Source: Porphyrobacter sp.
GTDB lineage: Bacteria > Pseudomonadota > Alphaproteobacteria > Sphingomonadales > Sphingomonadaceae
Assembly (NCBI GenBank): GCA_014359685.1
Contig: JACIYY010000048.1
Location: forward strand, 1 to 14,979
DNA length: 14,979 nt
Reading direction: 5' to 3'
Part shown: positions 1-6,168 of the stretch, piece after piece
How the letters are laid out: each line of letters opens with the position of its first letter
Position numbering within the stretch: position 1 is the first letter of the stretch
Translations under genes and position numbers: made by a program
Notes under the pieces: generated by a model
Seen by the model: the letters and a program-made list of their open reading frames with translations, nothing else
Told to the model about the DNA's origin: nothing
Database searches by the model: none

Positions 1-45
1 CAACCGCTCAAACTGCTCATCGCTCAACCAAAACTCACCAGCCAT
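1..45 (-). CDS. IS5-family transposase, N-terminal fragment (cut by window edge)
   Basis: The minus strand reads 15 codons from an ATG at 45 to the window edge, giving MAGEFWLSDEQFERL. This is a typical N-terminus of IS5-family (IS427/IS1031-like) transposases, which catalyse movement of their own insertion sequence. The start is supported by a strong Shine-Dalgarno sequence, AAAGGAG on the minus strand (53-59), 7 bases upstream of the ATG. The DDE catalytic residues lie outside the window, so it cannot be said whether the transposase is intact. The family call rests on recognising the short N-terminal pattern. Confidence 0.75.
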   Translation of the reverse strand, partial: MAGEFWLSDEQFERL

Positions 46-118
46 CCTCGCTCTCCTTTAGAGAGCTTGAATCACATCCACAGCAGCTTGGGAATCCACT
101 TTATGGGTCCAGACCCTA
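1..118 (-). mobile_element. IS5-like insertion sequence, transposase-proximal end
   Basis: The transposase start at 45 is followed outward by about 70 non-coding bases that end in the imperfect palindrome GGGTCCAGACCC (105-116). This looks like the terminal inverted repeat of an IS5-family element. It is directly followed by CTAG (116-119). IS5-group elements often duplicate short CTAR or TNA targets, so the boundary probably lies at 113-119, but the exact base cannot be fixed without the other end. The element abuts the ilvE stop codon. Base composition (more A and T) differs from the very GC-rich chromosome to its right. Confidence 0.6.
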
Positions 119-1225
119 GTCCAGCCGCATCACCCAGCCATGCGGGTCGGGCGCGGTGCCGCGCTGGATCGCGACGAGCCGTTCGCGCAGCCGGCTGGTG
201 GTCTGCCCCGGCCCGCCCGTTCCGATGGTGAACGCGCCGTCGGCACCGGCGACCCGGCCAACCGCCGTGACCACCGCCGCGGTGCCGCAGGCGAAGGCTT
301 CGGTCAGCCGCCCGCTGGTCGCATCCTCGCGCCACTGATCGAGGCTGTAGCGCTCCTCGCGCACCACCAGCCCTTCGTCGCGCGCCAGGCTCAGCAGGCT
401 GTCGCGGGTGATCCCGGGCAGGATCGTGCCGGTCAGCGGCGGGGTGACCAGCGATCCGTCCGCGAACACGAAGAACAGGTTCATGCCGCCCAGTTCCTCG
501 ACCCATTTGCGCTCGACTGCATCGAGGAACACGACCTGGTCGTGGCCGCGCGCGATCGCCTCGGCCTGCGGCACCAGGCTGGCGGCGTAATTGCCCCCGC
601 ACTTGGCTGCCCCGGTGCCGCCCGGCGCGGCGCGGGTATAGTCGCCCGACACCCAGATGGAGACCGCCGGCGCGCCCGACTTGAAGTAATTGCCCGCCGG
701 GCTGGCGATGACCAGAAAGGTGAAGTGCTTGGCCGGCCGGACCCCCAGGAACGGCTCGCTGGCGAACATGAACGGACGCAGGTAGAGCGATCCGCCCTCG
801 ACCTTGGGAAACCATTCGGCGTCGGCCAGCACCAATTGGCGCACGGCCTCGACGAAGGCCTCCTCGGGCAGTTCGGGCATCGCCAGGCGGCGGGCGCTGG
901 CGTTGAAGCGGCGAGCGTTCTCCTCCGGGCGGAACAGCGCCATCGCCCCGTCGGCCAGCCGGTAGGCTTTCAGCCCTTCGAAAACCTCCTGCGCATAATG
1001 CAGCACGGCGGCGGCCGGGTCGAGGCTGATCGGCTCTCGCGGGCCGAGCGTTGCATCGTGCCAGCCGCGCTGCTCGGTCCAGGCGATGCGCACCATGTGG
1101 TCGGTAAACACCTTGCCGAAGCCCGGATCGGCGATCGCCTGCGCGCGGGTGGCGCCGGGCACCGGTGCGGGATGCGGCAGGCGGGCGATGTCGAGGGCGG
1201 GCGGGGCAGCGGGCGCATCGGCCAT
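116..1225 (-). CDS. ilvE: Branched-chain amino-acid aminotransferase
   Basis: This PLP-dependent enzyme carries out the last step of Leu, Ile and Val synthesis, moving an amino group from glutamate to the branched-chain 2-oxo acids. It is cytosolic. The 369-residue product has the class IV aminotransferase fold and length of BCAT group II. The PLP lysine is K208 in GAAKCGGNYAASL, and the motif KWVEELGGMNLFFV is a family hallmark. The frame is open further upstream (to 1348), but the ATG at 1225 is chosen because AAGGAG (1237-1242) precedes it and the MADAP... start fits the family. The TAG stop (116-118) lies at the border of the IS element, so the last residues and stop may have been altered by the insertion. 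The native downstream flank is not visible. Confidence 0.93.
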   Translation of the reverse strand: MADAPAAPPALDIARLPHPAPVPGATRAQAIADPGFGKVFTDHMVRIAWTEQRGWHDATLGPREPISLDPAAAVLHYAQEVFEGLKAYRLADGAMALFRPEENARRFNASARRLAMPELPEEAFVEAVRQLVLADAEWFPKVEGGSLYLRPFMFASEPFLGVRPAKHFTFLVIASPAGNYFKSGAPAVSIWVSGDYTRAAPGGTGAAKCGGNYAASLVPQAEAIARGHDQVVFLDAVERKWVEELGGMNLFFVFADGSLVTPPLTGTILPGITRDSLLSLARDEGLVVREERYSLDQWREDATSGRLTEAFACGTAAVVTAVGRVAGADGAFTIGTGGPGQTTSRLRERLVAIQRGTAPDPHGWVMRLD

Positions 1226-1236
1226 GGGTCGGGTCT

Positions 1237-1242
1237 CTCCTT
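1237..1242 (-). promoter_or_regulatory. Ribosome binding site deciding the ilvE start
   Basis: AAGGAG on the minus strand lies 11 bases before the ATG at 1225. No comparable site precedes the upstream in-frame ATG at 1348, which supports the shorter ilvE product. Confidence 0.65.
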
Positions 1243-1377
1243 CGCCACGGCGCCTAAGATGCGCGCAGGCGAGAGGCAAGAGGGCGCGGGGCGGCGAAGC
1301 GCGGCAAAGCGAGCGCCACCCGCCGCGCATCCGCCACGAATGAGGCATCCCCCAAATCAGAAGGCCGCCACAAATGA

Positions 1378-1411
1378 GAAGGGCGGCACCGCCGTAGCGA
1401 TCCCGCCCTTC
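1378..1411 (-). terminator. Terminator- or attenuator-like hairpin upstream of ilvE
   Basis: Perfect 9-base arms, GAAGGGCGG (1378-1386) and CCGCCCTTC (1403-1411), enclose a 16-base loop. Read on the minus strand the stem is followed by TCATTTG, a weak T-rich tail. No T-run follows on the plus strand. It lies between the small open frames at 1465-1662 and ilvE, so it could end a short transcript or act as an attenuator for ilvE. The tail is poor for a classical intrinsic terminator. Confidence 0.45.
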
Positions 1412-1464
1412 GCATGGTCAGCGGCCGGAAGTGCCGCCTACGAAGCCTTTACCGGTGGTGTTGA

Positions 1465-1524
1465 TCAGAACCGATAATGCTCGCTGCGGAAACGTACCGA
1501 CCTCCCTGCTGAACCATGAGACAT
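1465..1524 (-). CDS. Possible 19-residue small protein or leader peptide with a perfect Shine-Dalgarno
   Basis: The minus-strand ATG at 1524 opens a 19-codon frame, MSHGSAGRSVRFRSEHYRF, ending in TGA. It is preceded by AAAGGAGGTGATCC (1526-1539), a 14-base exact complement of the 16S rRNA 3' end, one base from the ATG, with the GGAGG core 7 bases away. No other start in the window has such a site. The peptide is rich in Arg (5 of 19) and aromatic residues and lacks runs of Leu, Ile or Val codons, so it is not an obvious branched-chain attenuation leader. It lies about 240 bases upstream of the ilvE start, with a terminator-like hairpin between. I do not recognise the family. A 22-codon frame (1449-1517) overlaps it but has no ribosome site at proper spacing. 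Confidence 0.4.
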   Translation of the reverse strand: MSHGSAGRSVRFRSEHYRF

Positions 1525-1525
1525 C

Positions 1526-1539
1526 GGATCACCTCCTTT
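1526..1539 (-). promoter_or_regulatory. Perfect 14-base Shine-Dalgarno (anti-anti-SD) sequence
   Basis: The minus strand reads AAAGGAGGTGATCC, which pairs with the whole 16S 3' tail; the plus strand reads GGATCACCTCCTTTC like the 16S end itself. The bases upstream on the plus strand do not match 16S rRNA, so this is not an rRNA fragment. Alternatively, a plus-strand RNA here would carry an exposed anti-SD (CCUCC) motif, as some alphaproteobacterial small RNAs do. Confidence 0.6.
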
Positions 1540-1555
1540 CGCGCTTGAGAGCCAT
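1529..1555 (-). CDS. Possible 8-codon upstream ORF overlapping the perfect SD
   Basis: The minus strand from 1555 reads MALKRERR then TGA (27 bases). Its last codons are the AGGAGGTGA of the Shine-Dalgarno of the next small frame, so a ribosome ending here would sit on that site, an arrangement that allows translational coupling. Its ATG directly follows a GC hairpin (1556-1575), which would hinder initiation. It may be chance, given its size. Confidence 0.2.
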   Translation of the reverse strand: MALKRERR

Positions 1556-1575
1556 GCCCCCGTATCACCGGGGGC
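1556..1575 (-). other. Strong GC hairpin in the ilvE upstream region
   Basis: Seven-base perfect arms, GCCCCCG (1556-1562) and CGGGGGC (1569-1575), enclose a 6-base loop. There is no T-run on either side, so it is not a clear terminator. On the minus strand it sits just before the ATG of the 8-codon frame and 17 bases before the perfect Shine-Dalgarno. Confidence 0.5.
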
Positions 1576-1615
1576 CAGACCCGCGTTCACCGCTGGCCTG
1601 GCGCGAATGTGAGTC

Positions 1616-1642
1616 AGCAAGCCCTACAAAGCAAGCCTTGTA
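1616..1642. repeat. Short direct repeat plus inverted repeat, possible operator
   Basis: AGCAAGCC occurs at 1616-1623 and 1630-1637, start to start 14 bases apart. An inverted repeat TACAA (1625-1629) / TTGTA (1638-1642) is interleaved. The block is AT-richer than its surroundings and lies upstream (minus strand) of the small frames and ilvE, so it could hold a promoter or operator. I cannot place convincing -35 and -10 boxes. Confidence 0.25.
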
Positions 1643-1662
1643 ATGATCTTTTTCCCCGTCAT
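1624..1662 (-). CDS. Possible 12-residue leader peptide (Ile/Leu codons)
   Basis: From the minus-strand ATG at 1662 the frame reads MTGKKIITRLAL and stops at TAG. AAAGG lies 6 bases upstream. Four of twelve codons are Ile or Leu, including an Ile-Ile pair, in the right direction for a leader ahead of ilvE. It is short, and no clear paired terminator/antiterminator follows directly, so this is speculative. The rest of the gap between the flippase stop (1731) and ilvE holds only a perfect 12-base palindrome CCGGCGCGCCGG (1697-1708) and no gene I can support. Confidence 0.2.
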   Translation of the reverse strand: MTGKKIITRLAL

Positions 1663-1730
1663 AATCGGCCTTTCGCGGCCACCGCCAAACCGCTCCCCGG
1701 CGCGCCGGAACCGCCCTTCTCCGCGCATCC

Positions 1731-2978
1731 TCAGGCCGTCCGGCGGGTGGCGATCAGCAGGCCCAGCACGGTCGCCGCGCTGGCGCCCAGCACCATCGCC
1801 GCCGGCCCCATGGCGCCCCACTGGCGGATCGCCAGCGGCAGCGCGGCCAGCGCCAGCATCGTCGGCACCGCGCGCAGCGCCATGTTGCCAAGCGCATGGC
1901 CGCGGCTGACCAGCAGCGCCTCCAGCGTGGCGCCGGCCAGCTCGATCGCGGCGGCGGCCGACAGCAGGATCATCGGCCCATAGGCCGCAAGGTAGTCCGG
2001 CCCGGCGATCAGCGCGATCAGCCAGCGCCCCGCCAGCGCGGCGAGCAGCGTGGCGGCGATCCCCGTGGCAAGCGCGATCCGCCCGATGCGCGCCGCCATC
2101 GCCCGCGCCGCCGCAGGGTCGCGCACCAGTTCGGGATAGGTCGCGCGCAGCAGCGCCTGCGCCAGCTTCAGCAGCCCTTCGCCCAGTTGCGCCGCCACCC
2201 GGTAGATGCCCGCCAGCGCCGCCCCGCCCAGCGCGCCGACCAGCAGCACCAGGATCTGGCGCGAGGCGACCAGCAGCGTCCCCGACAGGCTGGTGCCCCA
2301 CACGAAGCGCCAGGCGCTCGCTGCCGCGCCCCCGTCGCGTGCGGCGGCGCGCGGCAGGCGCGACAGGCCGATGCGCCGCCAGGCGATCGGCTGGACCCGG
2401 GCGGCGAGCCACCAATAGGCGCCGGCGGTGGCCAGCTCCGCCACCGCCCAGGCGATCAGGAAGGCGCCGATGCCGGGCGCCAGCAGCGCGGCGAGCGCGG
2501 CGCCGGCGATGCGGACCAGCGAGGTCACCGAATCGGCGGCGGCGGCCTGCGCATAACGGTCGTGCAGGCGCAGGATGCCGGTGGGGGTGGAACGGATCGC
2601 CAGCAGCGAAACCAGCGTGAAGGCCAGGGCCGCCGGGCGCAGGCCCTCTGCGATCGGCAGCCACTCCCCCGCCAGCAGCAGCAGCGCCGCCGCCGCCACC
2701 GCGCCCGCCGCCATCGACAGCAGGTCGAGCGCGATGGCAAAGCCGATCGCATCGGCCGCCCGTTCGGGCCGCTGCCCCCAGCGCACCACCGCCTGCCAGG
2801 TCTGGAACGAGGCCAGCCCGGTGATCGCCTGCGCGAAACTCACCACCAGCACGAAGCCGCCAAAGCCGGCCACCCCCAGCGCGCGGGTGGCGAGCGCCAG
2901 ATAGGCAAGGCTGAGCACCGCGTTGATCCCGCGCGCGCCCATCAGCCAGCCGGTGTTCTGCAAGGCGCGGCGGATCAT
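1731..2978 (-). CDS. Wzx-like polysaccharide flippase (MATE/MVF superfamily)
   Basis: This 415-residue, strongly hydrophobic protein has about 10-12 predicted membrane segments, made mostly of Ala, Leu and Ile, split by short basic loops. It opens with a short basic stretch and an N-terminal LMGARGINAVLSLAYL segment of the type seen in O-antigen/oligosaccharide flippases, which move lipid-linked sugars across the inner membrane. The length fits Wzx/RfbX-like proteins (400-450). No glycosyltransferase or polymerase is near, so the substrate is unknown. The ATG at 2978 has no good ribosome site; the gene lies 55 bases after the protease stop (3034) and may share its transcript. The superfamily is clear, but the exact family (Wzx or another MVF member) is not. 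Confidence 0.75.
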   Translation of the reverse strand: MIRRALQNTGWLMGARGINAVLSLAYLALATRALGVAGFGGFVLVVSFAQAITGLASFQTWQAVVRWGQRPERAADAIGFAIALDLLSMAAGAVAAAALLLLAGEWLPIAEGLRPAALAFTLVSLLAIRSTPTGILRLHDRYAQAAAADSVTSLVRIAGAALAALLAPGIGAFLIAWAVAELATAGAYWWLAARVQPIAWRRIGLSRLPRAAARDGGAAASAWRFVWGTSLSGTLLVASRQILVLLVGALGGAALAGIYRVAAQLGEGLLKLAQALLRATYPELVRDPAAARAMAARIGRIALATGIAATLLAALAGRWLIALIAGPDYLAAYGPMILLSAAAAIELAGATLEALLVSRGHALGNMALRAVPTMLALAALPLAIRQWGAMGPAAMVLGASAATVLGLLIATRRTA

Positions 2979-3033
2979 GCCGGCGCGCCTAGCGGTTCCA
3001 GCGGCGATTGCCAGAGCCCCCGGTGCGCGGGTG

Positions 3034-3708
3034 TCAGGAGGGCGCGTCCAGCTCCGGCTGCGGGTGGTGCGGCACCAGGATCAGCGTATCGCCCTCGACG
3101 CGCCACGAAGCGAGGCGCGACAGCAGGTTCATGCCGATCACGTTGGTCGGCCCCAGCCCCGGCGCGATGATCGCATCGAGCCCGCGCGCGGTGACATTGC
3201 CGAAGCGCAGCTCGTCGATCGAGGTCAGCTGCGCCGCCACCGCGCCGTTGGCGGTCTGCATCCGCACCGGCAGCCCGCCGGTCCGCCCCTCCAGCCCGGC
3301 CGCCTGCGCGGTTTCGGCGGAGATCGCGGTCAGAGTCGCACCGGTATCGACCAGGAAGCGCGCAGGGTAGCCGTTCATCTCCCCCTGCAGCCAGAAATGT
3401 CCGTCGCGCGACAGCTCCACGCGGGTCTCGCCGCCTTCCACCACCTGCCGCGGCAGGCCGAATTCGGGCACCGCCAGGTCGAAGCGCGAATCCATCCGCG
3501 ACAATTGCACCACCACCAGCAGCAGGATGCCCATCAGCCCCAGCGTGCTGGCCAGACGCAGCATCCGCCCCAGCGCCGGCACCCAGCGCGCCAGCACCGA
3601 CCCCAGCACGCCGATCGCCATCGCCGCCACCGCCGCCAGCAACAGGCTGGATTGCGGCAATTCCGACAGGCTGTGGGCAAGCTGATCCCAGACGGGTGCG
3701 AAATCCAT
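3034..3708 (-). CDS. Membrane-anchored retropepsin-like aspartic protease
   Basis: The 224-residue protein has two hydrophobic segments near the N-terminus (about residues 21-40 and 50-70) followed by a roughly 150-residue soluble domain with the retropepsin active site, FLVDTGATLTAIS, catalytic D121 in DTG. A later NVIGMNLLSRL stretch matches the conserved C-terminal part of the TIGR02281-type clan AA proteases common in alphaproteobacteria. Such enzymes carry one Asp per chain and act as homodimers; the domain probably faces the periplasm. Substrates are unknown. The ATG at 3708 is preferred over the upstream ATG at 3738: a TATATA box (3715-3720) lies 6 bases before it, suggesting a leaderless mRNA, and no ribosome site is seen for either start. 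Confidence 0.82.
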   Translation of the reverse strand: MDFAPVWDQLAHSLSELPQSSLLLAAVAAMAIGVLGSVLARWVPALGRMLRLASTLGLMGILLLVVVQLSRMDSRFDLAVPEFGLPRQVVEGGETRVELSRDGHFWLQGEMNGYPARFLVDTGATLTAISAETAQAAGLEGRTGGLPVRMQTANGAVAAQLTSIDELRFGNVTARGLDAIIAPGLGPTNVIGMNLLSRLASWRVEGDTLILVPHHPQPELDAPS

Positions 3709-3714
3709 CGCCGC

Positions 3715-3720
3715 TATATA
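3715..3720 (-). promoter_or_regulatory. Possible -10 box for a leaderless protease mRNA
   Basis: TATATA on the minus strand stands out in GC-rich DNA and ends 6 bases before the ATG at 3708, the spacing expected if transcription starts at the start codon. No recognisable -35 box lies 16-18 bases upstream, which weakens the call. Confidence 0.3.
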
Positions 3721-3773
3721 GGCGACGCTGGCGGGCAATGCGATGCCGGGGCGACGCCAGCCCGCGCCCGCCC

Positions 3774-4760
3774 TCAGGGCGCGTTGCGCGGCGGGGTGGC
3801 GCGGGCCAGCAGCAGCGAGAAGCGGCGCTGTTCGTCGTGCCAGCGCTCCAGCGGGGTCCAGCCGCCCGCCAGCAGCAGCGTGTCCTGGCTGCGGCGGTCG
3901 AACTTGTGGCTGTTTTCGGTGTGGATCGTCTCCCCCGCCGCCATCCGGAAGGGCCGCCCGGCGACGCTGAAGGCGATCTCGCCAGCCGCCTCCAGATGCA
4001 TCTCGACCCGCGCGAAGGTGTCGTTCCAGCGCGCCACGTGGCGCAACCGATCGACCGGGATGGTGCCATCGAGCTCGCGGTTGATGCGCTGCGCCAGGTT
4101 CAGGTTGAAACGCGCGGTGGTGCCGCTCGCATCGTCATAGGCGGCGATCAGCACCGCTGCATCCTTGATCAGGTCCATCCCGATCAGCAGCAGCGATTCG
4201 TCGCCAAGCGTCGCGCGCATCGAGCGCAGCAGGTCCACCGCCGTCGCCGGGACCATGTTGCCGATCGTCGATCCGGGGAAGAACCCCAGCATCGGCAGCG
4301 CCGCCACCGCGTCCGGCAGCGCGACGCGGCGGTTGAAATCGGCCTCCACCGGATAGACCGGCAGGCCGGGGAACCGCTCCGCCAGGTCGGCGGCGGCGGC
4401 GCGCAGGAACTCGCCCGAAATGTCCAGCGGCACATAGGCGGCCGGCGCGATCGCGCGCAGCAGCAGCGGGGTCTTCTGCGAGGAGCCCGAGCCGAATTCG
4501 ACCACCGCCCGGCCCGGCCCGATCAGACGGGCGAAATCGGCGCCGTGGCGGGTCAGGATCTCGGTCTCCGCGCGGGTCGGGTAATATTCGGGCAGGCGGG
4601 TGATCTCCTCGAACAGCTGCGATCCCGCCCGGTCGTAGAACCAGCGCGCCGGGATCGCCTTTTGCGGCTGCGACAGCCCCTCCAGCACGTCGGCGCGAAA
4701 GGCGCGGTCGATCCCGTTGCCGTCGCGCTCGACCAGCGCCAGCGCTTCGTGCGGCATCAC
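3774..4760 (-). CDS. egtD: L-histidine N-alpha-methyltransferase EgtD
   Basis: EgtD uses three SAM to trimethylate the alpha-amino group of histidine to hercynine, the first step of ergothioneine synthesis. It is cytosolic. The 328-residue product matches the family length (about 320). The SAM-binding motif VVEFGSGSSQKT is at residues 86-97. PEYYPTR (58-64), FFPGSTIGN with N168, and IHTENSHKF with E282 and S284 correspond to known histidine-binding positions of the mycobacterial enzyme. The start may be GTG at 4760 (4-base overlap with egtB) or the next codon, ATG at 4757 (1-base overlap); GAGGGA in the egtB end can serve as ribosome site for both. The overlap shows translational coupling to egtB. 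Confidence 0.95.
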   Translation of the reverse strand: MMPHEALALVERDGNGIDRAFRADVLEGLSQPQKAIPARWFYDRAGSQLFEEITRLPEYYPTRAETEILTRHGADFARLIGPGRAVVEFGSGSSQKTPLLLRAIAPAAYVPLDISGEFLRAAAADLAERFPGLPVYPVEADFNRRVALPDAVAALPMLGFFPGSTIGNMVPATAVDLLRSMRATLGDESLLLIGMDLIKDAAVLIAAYDDASGTTARFNLNLAQRINRELDGTIPVDRLRHVARWNDTFARVEMHLEAAGEIAFSVAGRPFRMAAGETIHTENSHKFDRRSQDTLLLAGGWTPLERWHDEQRRFSLLLARATPPRNAP

Positions 4761-5989
4761 AGATCCCTCGCCAGCCGCAGCCCGGTGAACTGCCAGCGCT
4801 GGTGGGGATAGAAGAAGTTGCGGTAGGAGGCGCGCGAATGGCCGCGCGGGGTCGCGCAGCTGGCGCCCTTGAGCACGAACTGGCCGGACATGAACTTGCC
4901 GTTGTATTCGCCCACCGCGCCCTCGGCCGGGCGGAAGCGGGGATAGGGCAGATAGGCCGACCGGGTGAACTGCCAGACATCACCGAACAGCCCCGCCCCG
5001 AACGACCCCGCCCCGCGCGGCAGCGGCGGCCCGGCCCAGCGATCGGGCGGATCGAGCTGGTTGCCCCCGGCAGGGTCGGCATCCTGCGCCACCACCTCCC
5101 ATTCCGCTTCGGTCGGCAGGCGCGCACCGGCCCAGGTGGCGAAGGCGTCGGCCTCGAAATAGCAGATGTGGGCCACCGGCGCGGCCGGGTCGCGCAGCTG
5201 CCAGCCCTGATGGGTGAAGTGCTCAGCATCGCGCCAGTAGAGCGGCGCGCGGATACCTTCGCGCTGCACCCAGTCCCAGCCATCGGCCAGCCACAGCGAG
5301 GCGCGACGATAGCCGCCATCGGCGATGAAGGCGTCCCATTCGCCATTGCTGACCAGCCGCCGGGCCAGCGCGAAGGGTTCCAGCAGCACGCGATGGGCCG
5401 GGCCTTCATTGTCGAAGGCAAAGCCCTCCCCCTTGTGGCCGATCCGCGCGATCCCGCCCGGATGCTCGATCCAGCCATGATCCTCGCGCTCCGGGCCGGC
5501 CGGCGCTGCGCCGCCGCTATCGTCGGGCCACAGCGCCGGGCCGAGCGGGTTGCAGGACAGCGCGTGCTTGATATCGGTCAGCAGCAATTCCTGATGCTGC
5601 TGCTCGTGCGCGATGCCCAGCAGGATCAGGTCATCGTGCCGCCCGTCTTCGAGCAGCGGGGCGATCGCGGCATCGACATGGGCCCGCCAGTCGAGGATCT
5701 CCGCCAGGGTCGGGCGCGACAGCATCCCGCGCCGGTCGCGGGCGATGCGCGCGCCCTCGGCCTCGTAATAGGAATTGAACAGGAACGGCCAGTCGGCGCG
5801 ATAGAGCCGGTAGCCGGGCACATGGTCGCGCAGCACGAAGGTCTCGAAGAACCAGGTGGTGTGCGCCAGATGCCATTTGGCCGGCGAGGCATCGGCCATC
5901 GACTGGATCGTCGCATCCGCCTCCGACAAGGGCGCGGCGAGCTGGACCGAGAGCGAGCGGGTCGCGGCATAGGCCTGCGCCACGCTCAT
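4757..5989 (-). CDS. egtB: Hercynine oxygenase (sulfoxide synthase) EgtB
   Basis: This non-heme iron enzyme uses O2 to join a thiol (gamma-glutamylcysteine or cysteine, depending on type) to hercynine, the key C-S step of ergothioneine synthesis. The N-terminal DinB-like domain holds the presumed iron triad: H43 in WHLAHTTWFFE and H128 and H132 in HEQQHQE. The C-terminal FGE-sulfatase domain (about residues 190-410) ends with FVLKGASCATPRGHSRASYRNF-like sequence typical of EgtB. The ATG at 5989 gives 410 residues but has no clear ribosome site. An in-frame TTG at 6055 with GGAGGAGGAGA (6061-6071) five bases upstream would give 432 residues and is a real alternative. Which thiol donor is used cannot be read from sequence alone. 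Confidence 0.93.
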   Translation of the reverse strand: MSVAQAYAATRSLSVQLAAPLSEADATIQSMADASPAKWHLAHTTWFFETFVLRDHVPGYRLYRADWPFLFNSYYEAEGARIARDRRGMLSRPTLAEILDWRAHVDAAIAPLLEDGRHDDLILLGIAHEQQHQELLLTDIKHALSCNPLGPALWPDDSGGAAPAGPEREDHGWIEHPGGIARIGHKGEGFAFDNEGPAHRVLLEPFALARRLVSNGEWDAFIADGGYRRASLWLADGWDWVQREGIRAPLYWRDAEHFTHQGWQLRDPAAPVAHICYFEADAFATWAGARLPTEAEWEVVAQDADPAGGNQLDPPDRWAGPPLPRGAGSFGAGLFGDVWQFTRSAYLPYPRFRPAEGAVGEYNGKFMSGQFVLKGASCATPRGHSRASYRNFFYPHQRWQFTGLRLARDL

Positions 5990-6060
5990 TGCGCGGGGCG
6001 CCGCGCCTGTCGCCGCGCCGGCGGCGCGCGACGGGTGGCCGTGGGGCTCGGGCAAGGCGC

Positions 6061-6071
6061 TCTCCTCCTCC
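6061..6071 (-). promoter_or_regulatory. Strong Shine-Dalgarno suggesting a TTG start for egtB
   Basis: GGAGGAGGAGA on the minus strand is five bases before an in-frame TTG (6053-6055). The downstream ATG (5989) lacks such a site. If used, EgtB gains 22 residues at the N-terminus, rich in Ala, Gly and Pro. Confidence 0.4.
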
Positions 6072-6129
6072 CCGCTCGCGCCCGTGACCGGCGACGGCGG
6101 GCCTGTGGTCACAAAGGCCGAGCCGGCGC

Positions 6130-6147
6130 CCGGTTCCCGCAAACCGG
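6130..6147 (-). terminator. Weak stem-loop after the DAHP synthase gene
   Basis: CCGGTT (6130-6135) and AACCGG (6142-6147) form a 6-base stem with a 6-base loop, about 20 bases past the DAHP synthase stop. On the minus strand a second small GC stem and CTTTGTG follow. There is no real T-run, so termination is uncertain and egtB may be cotranscribed with the upstream gene. Confidence 0.25.
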
Positions 6148-6168
6148 CCCCGGCCCCGACGCCGGCCG

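Noticed and set aside
1226..1348. N-terminal extension of IlvE (extra 41 residues from an ATG at 1348)
   Set aside because: The ATG at 1225 has a good ribosome site and a family-like N-terminus; the extension is Arg/Leu-rich and its ATG has no ribosome site.
1526..1540. Fragment of the 16S rRNA 3' end on the plus strand
   Set aside because: Fifteen bases match the 16S end, but the preceding bases do not match the conserved helix 45 region or CTG that comes before it, so it is better read as a Shine-Dalgarno on the other strand.
1697..1708. Perfect palindrome CCGGCGCGCCGG
   Set aside because: Short GC palindromes are expected by chance at this base composition, and there is no T-run or second copy to suggest a function.
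1896..3170. Long plus-strand frame across the flippase gene
   Set aside because: It is a shadow frame of Gln/Arg/Gly-rich sequence, opposite a coherent membrane protein with typical hydrophobic segments.
3696..4811. Long plus-strand frame across egtD
   Set aside because: It is a shadow of egtD, whose SAM motif and histidine-binding residues are in the minus frame.
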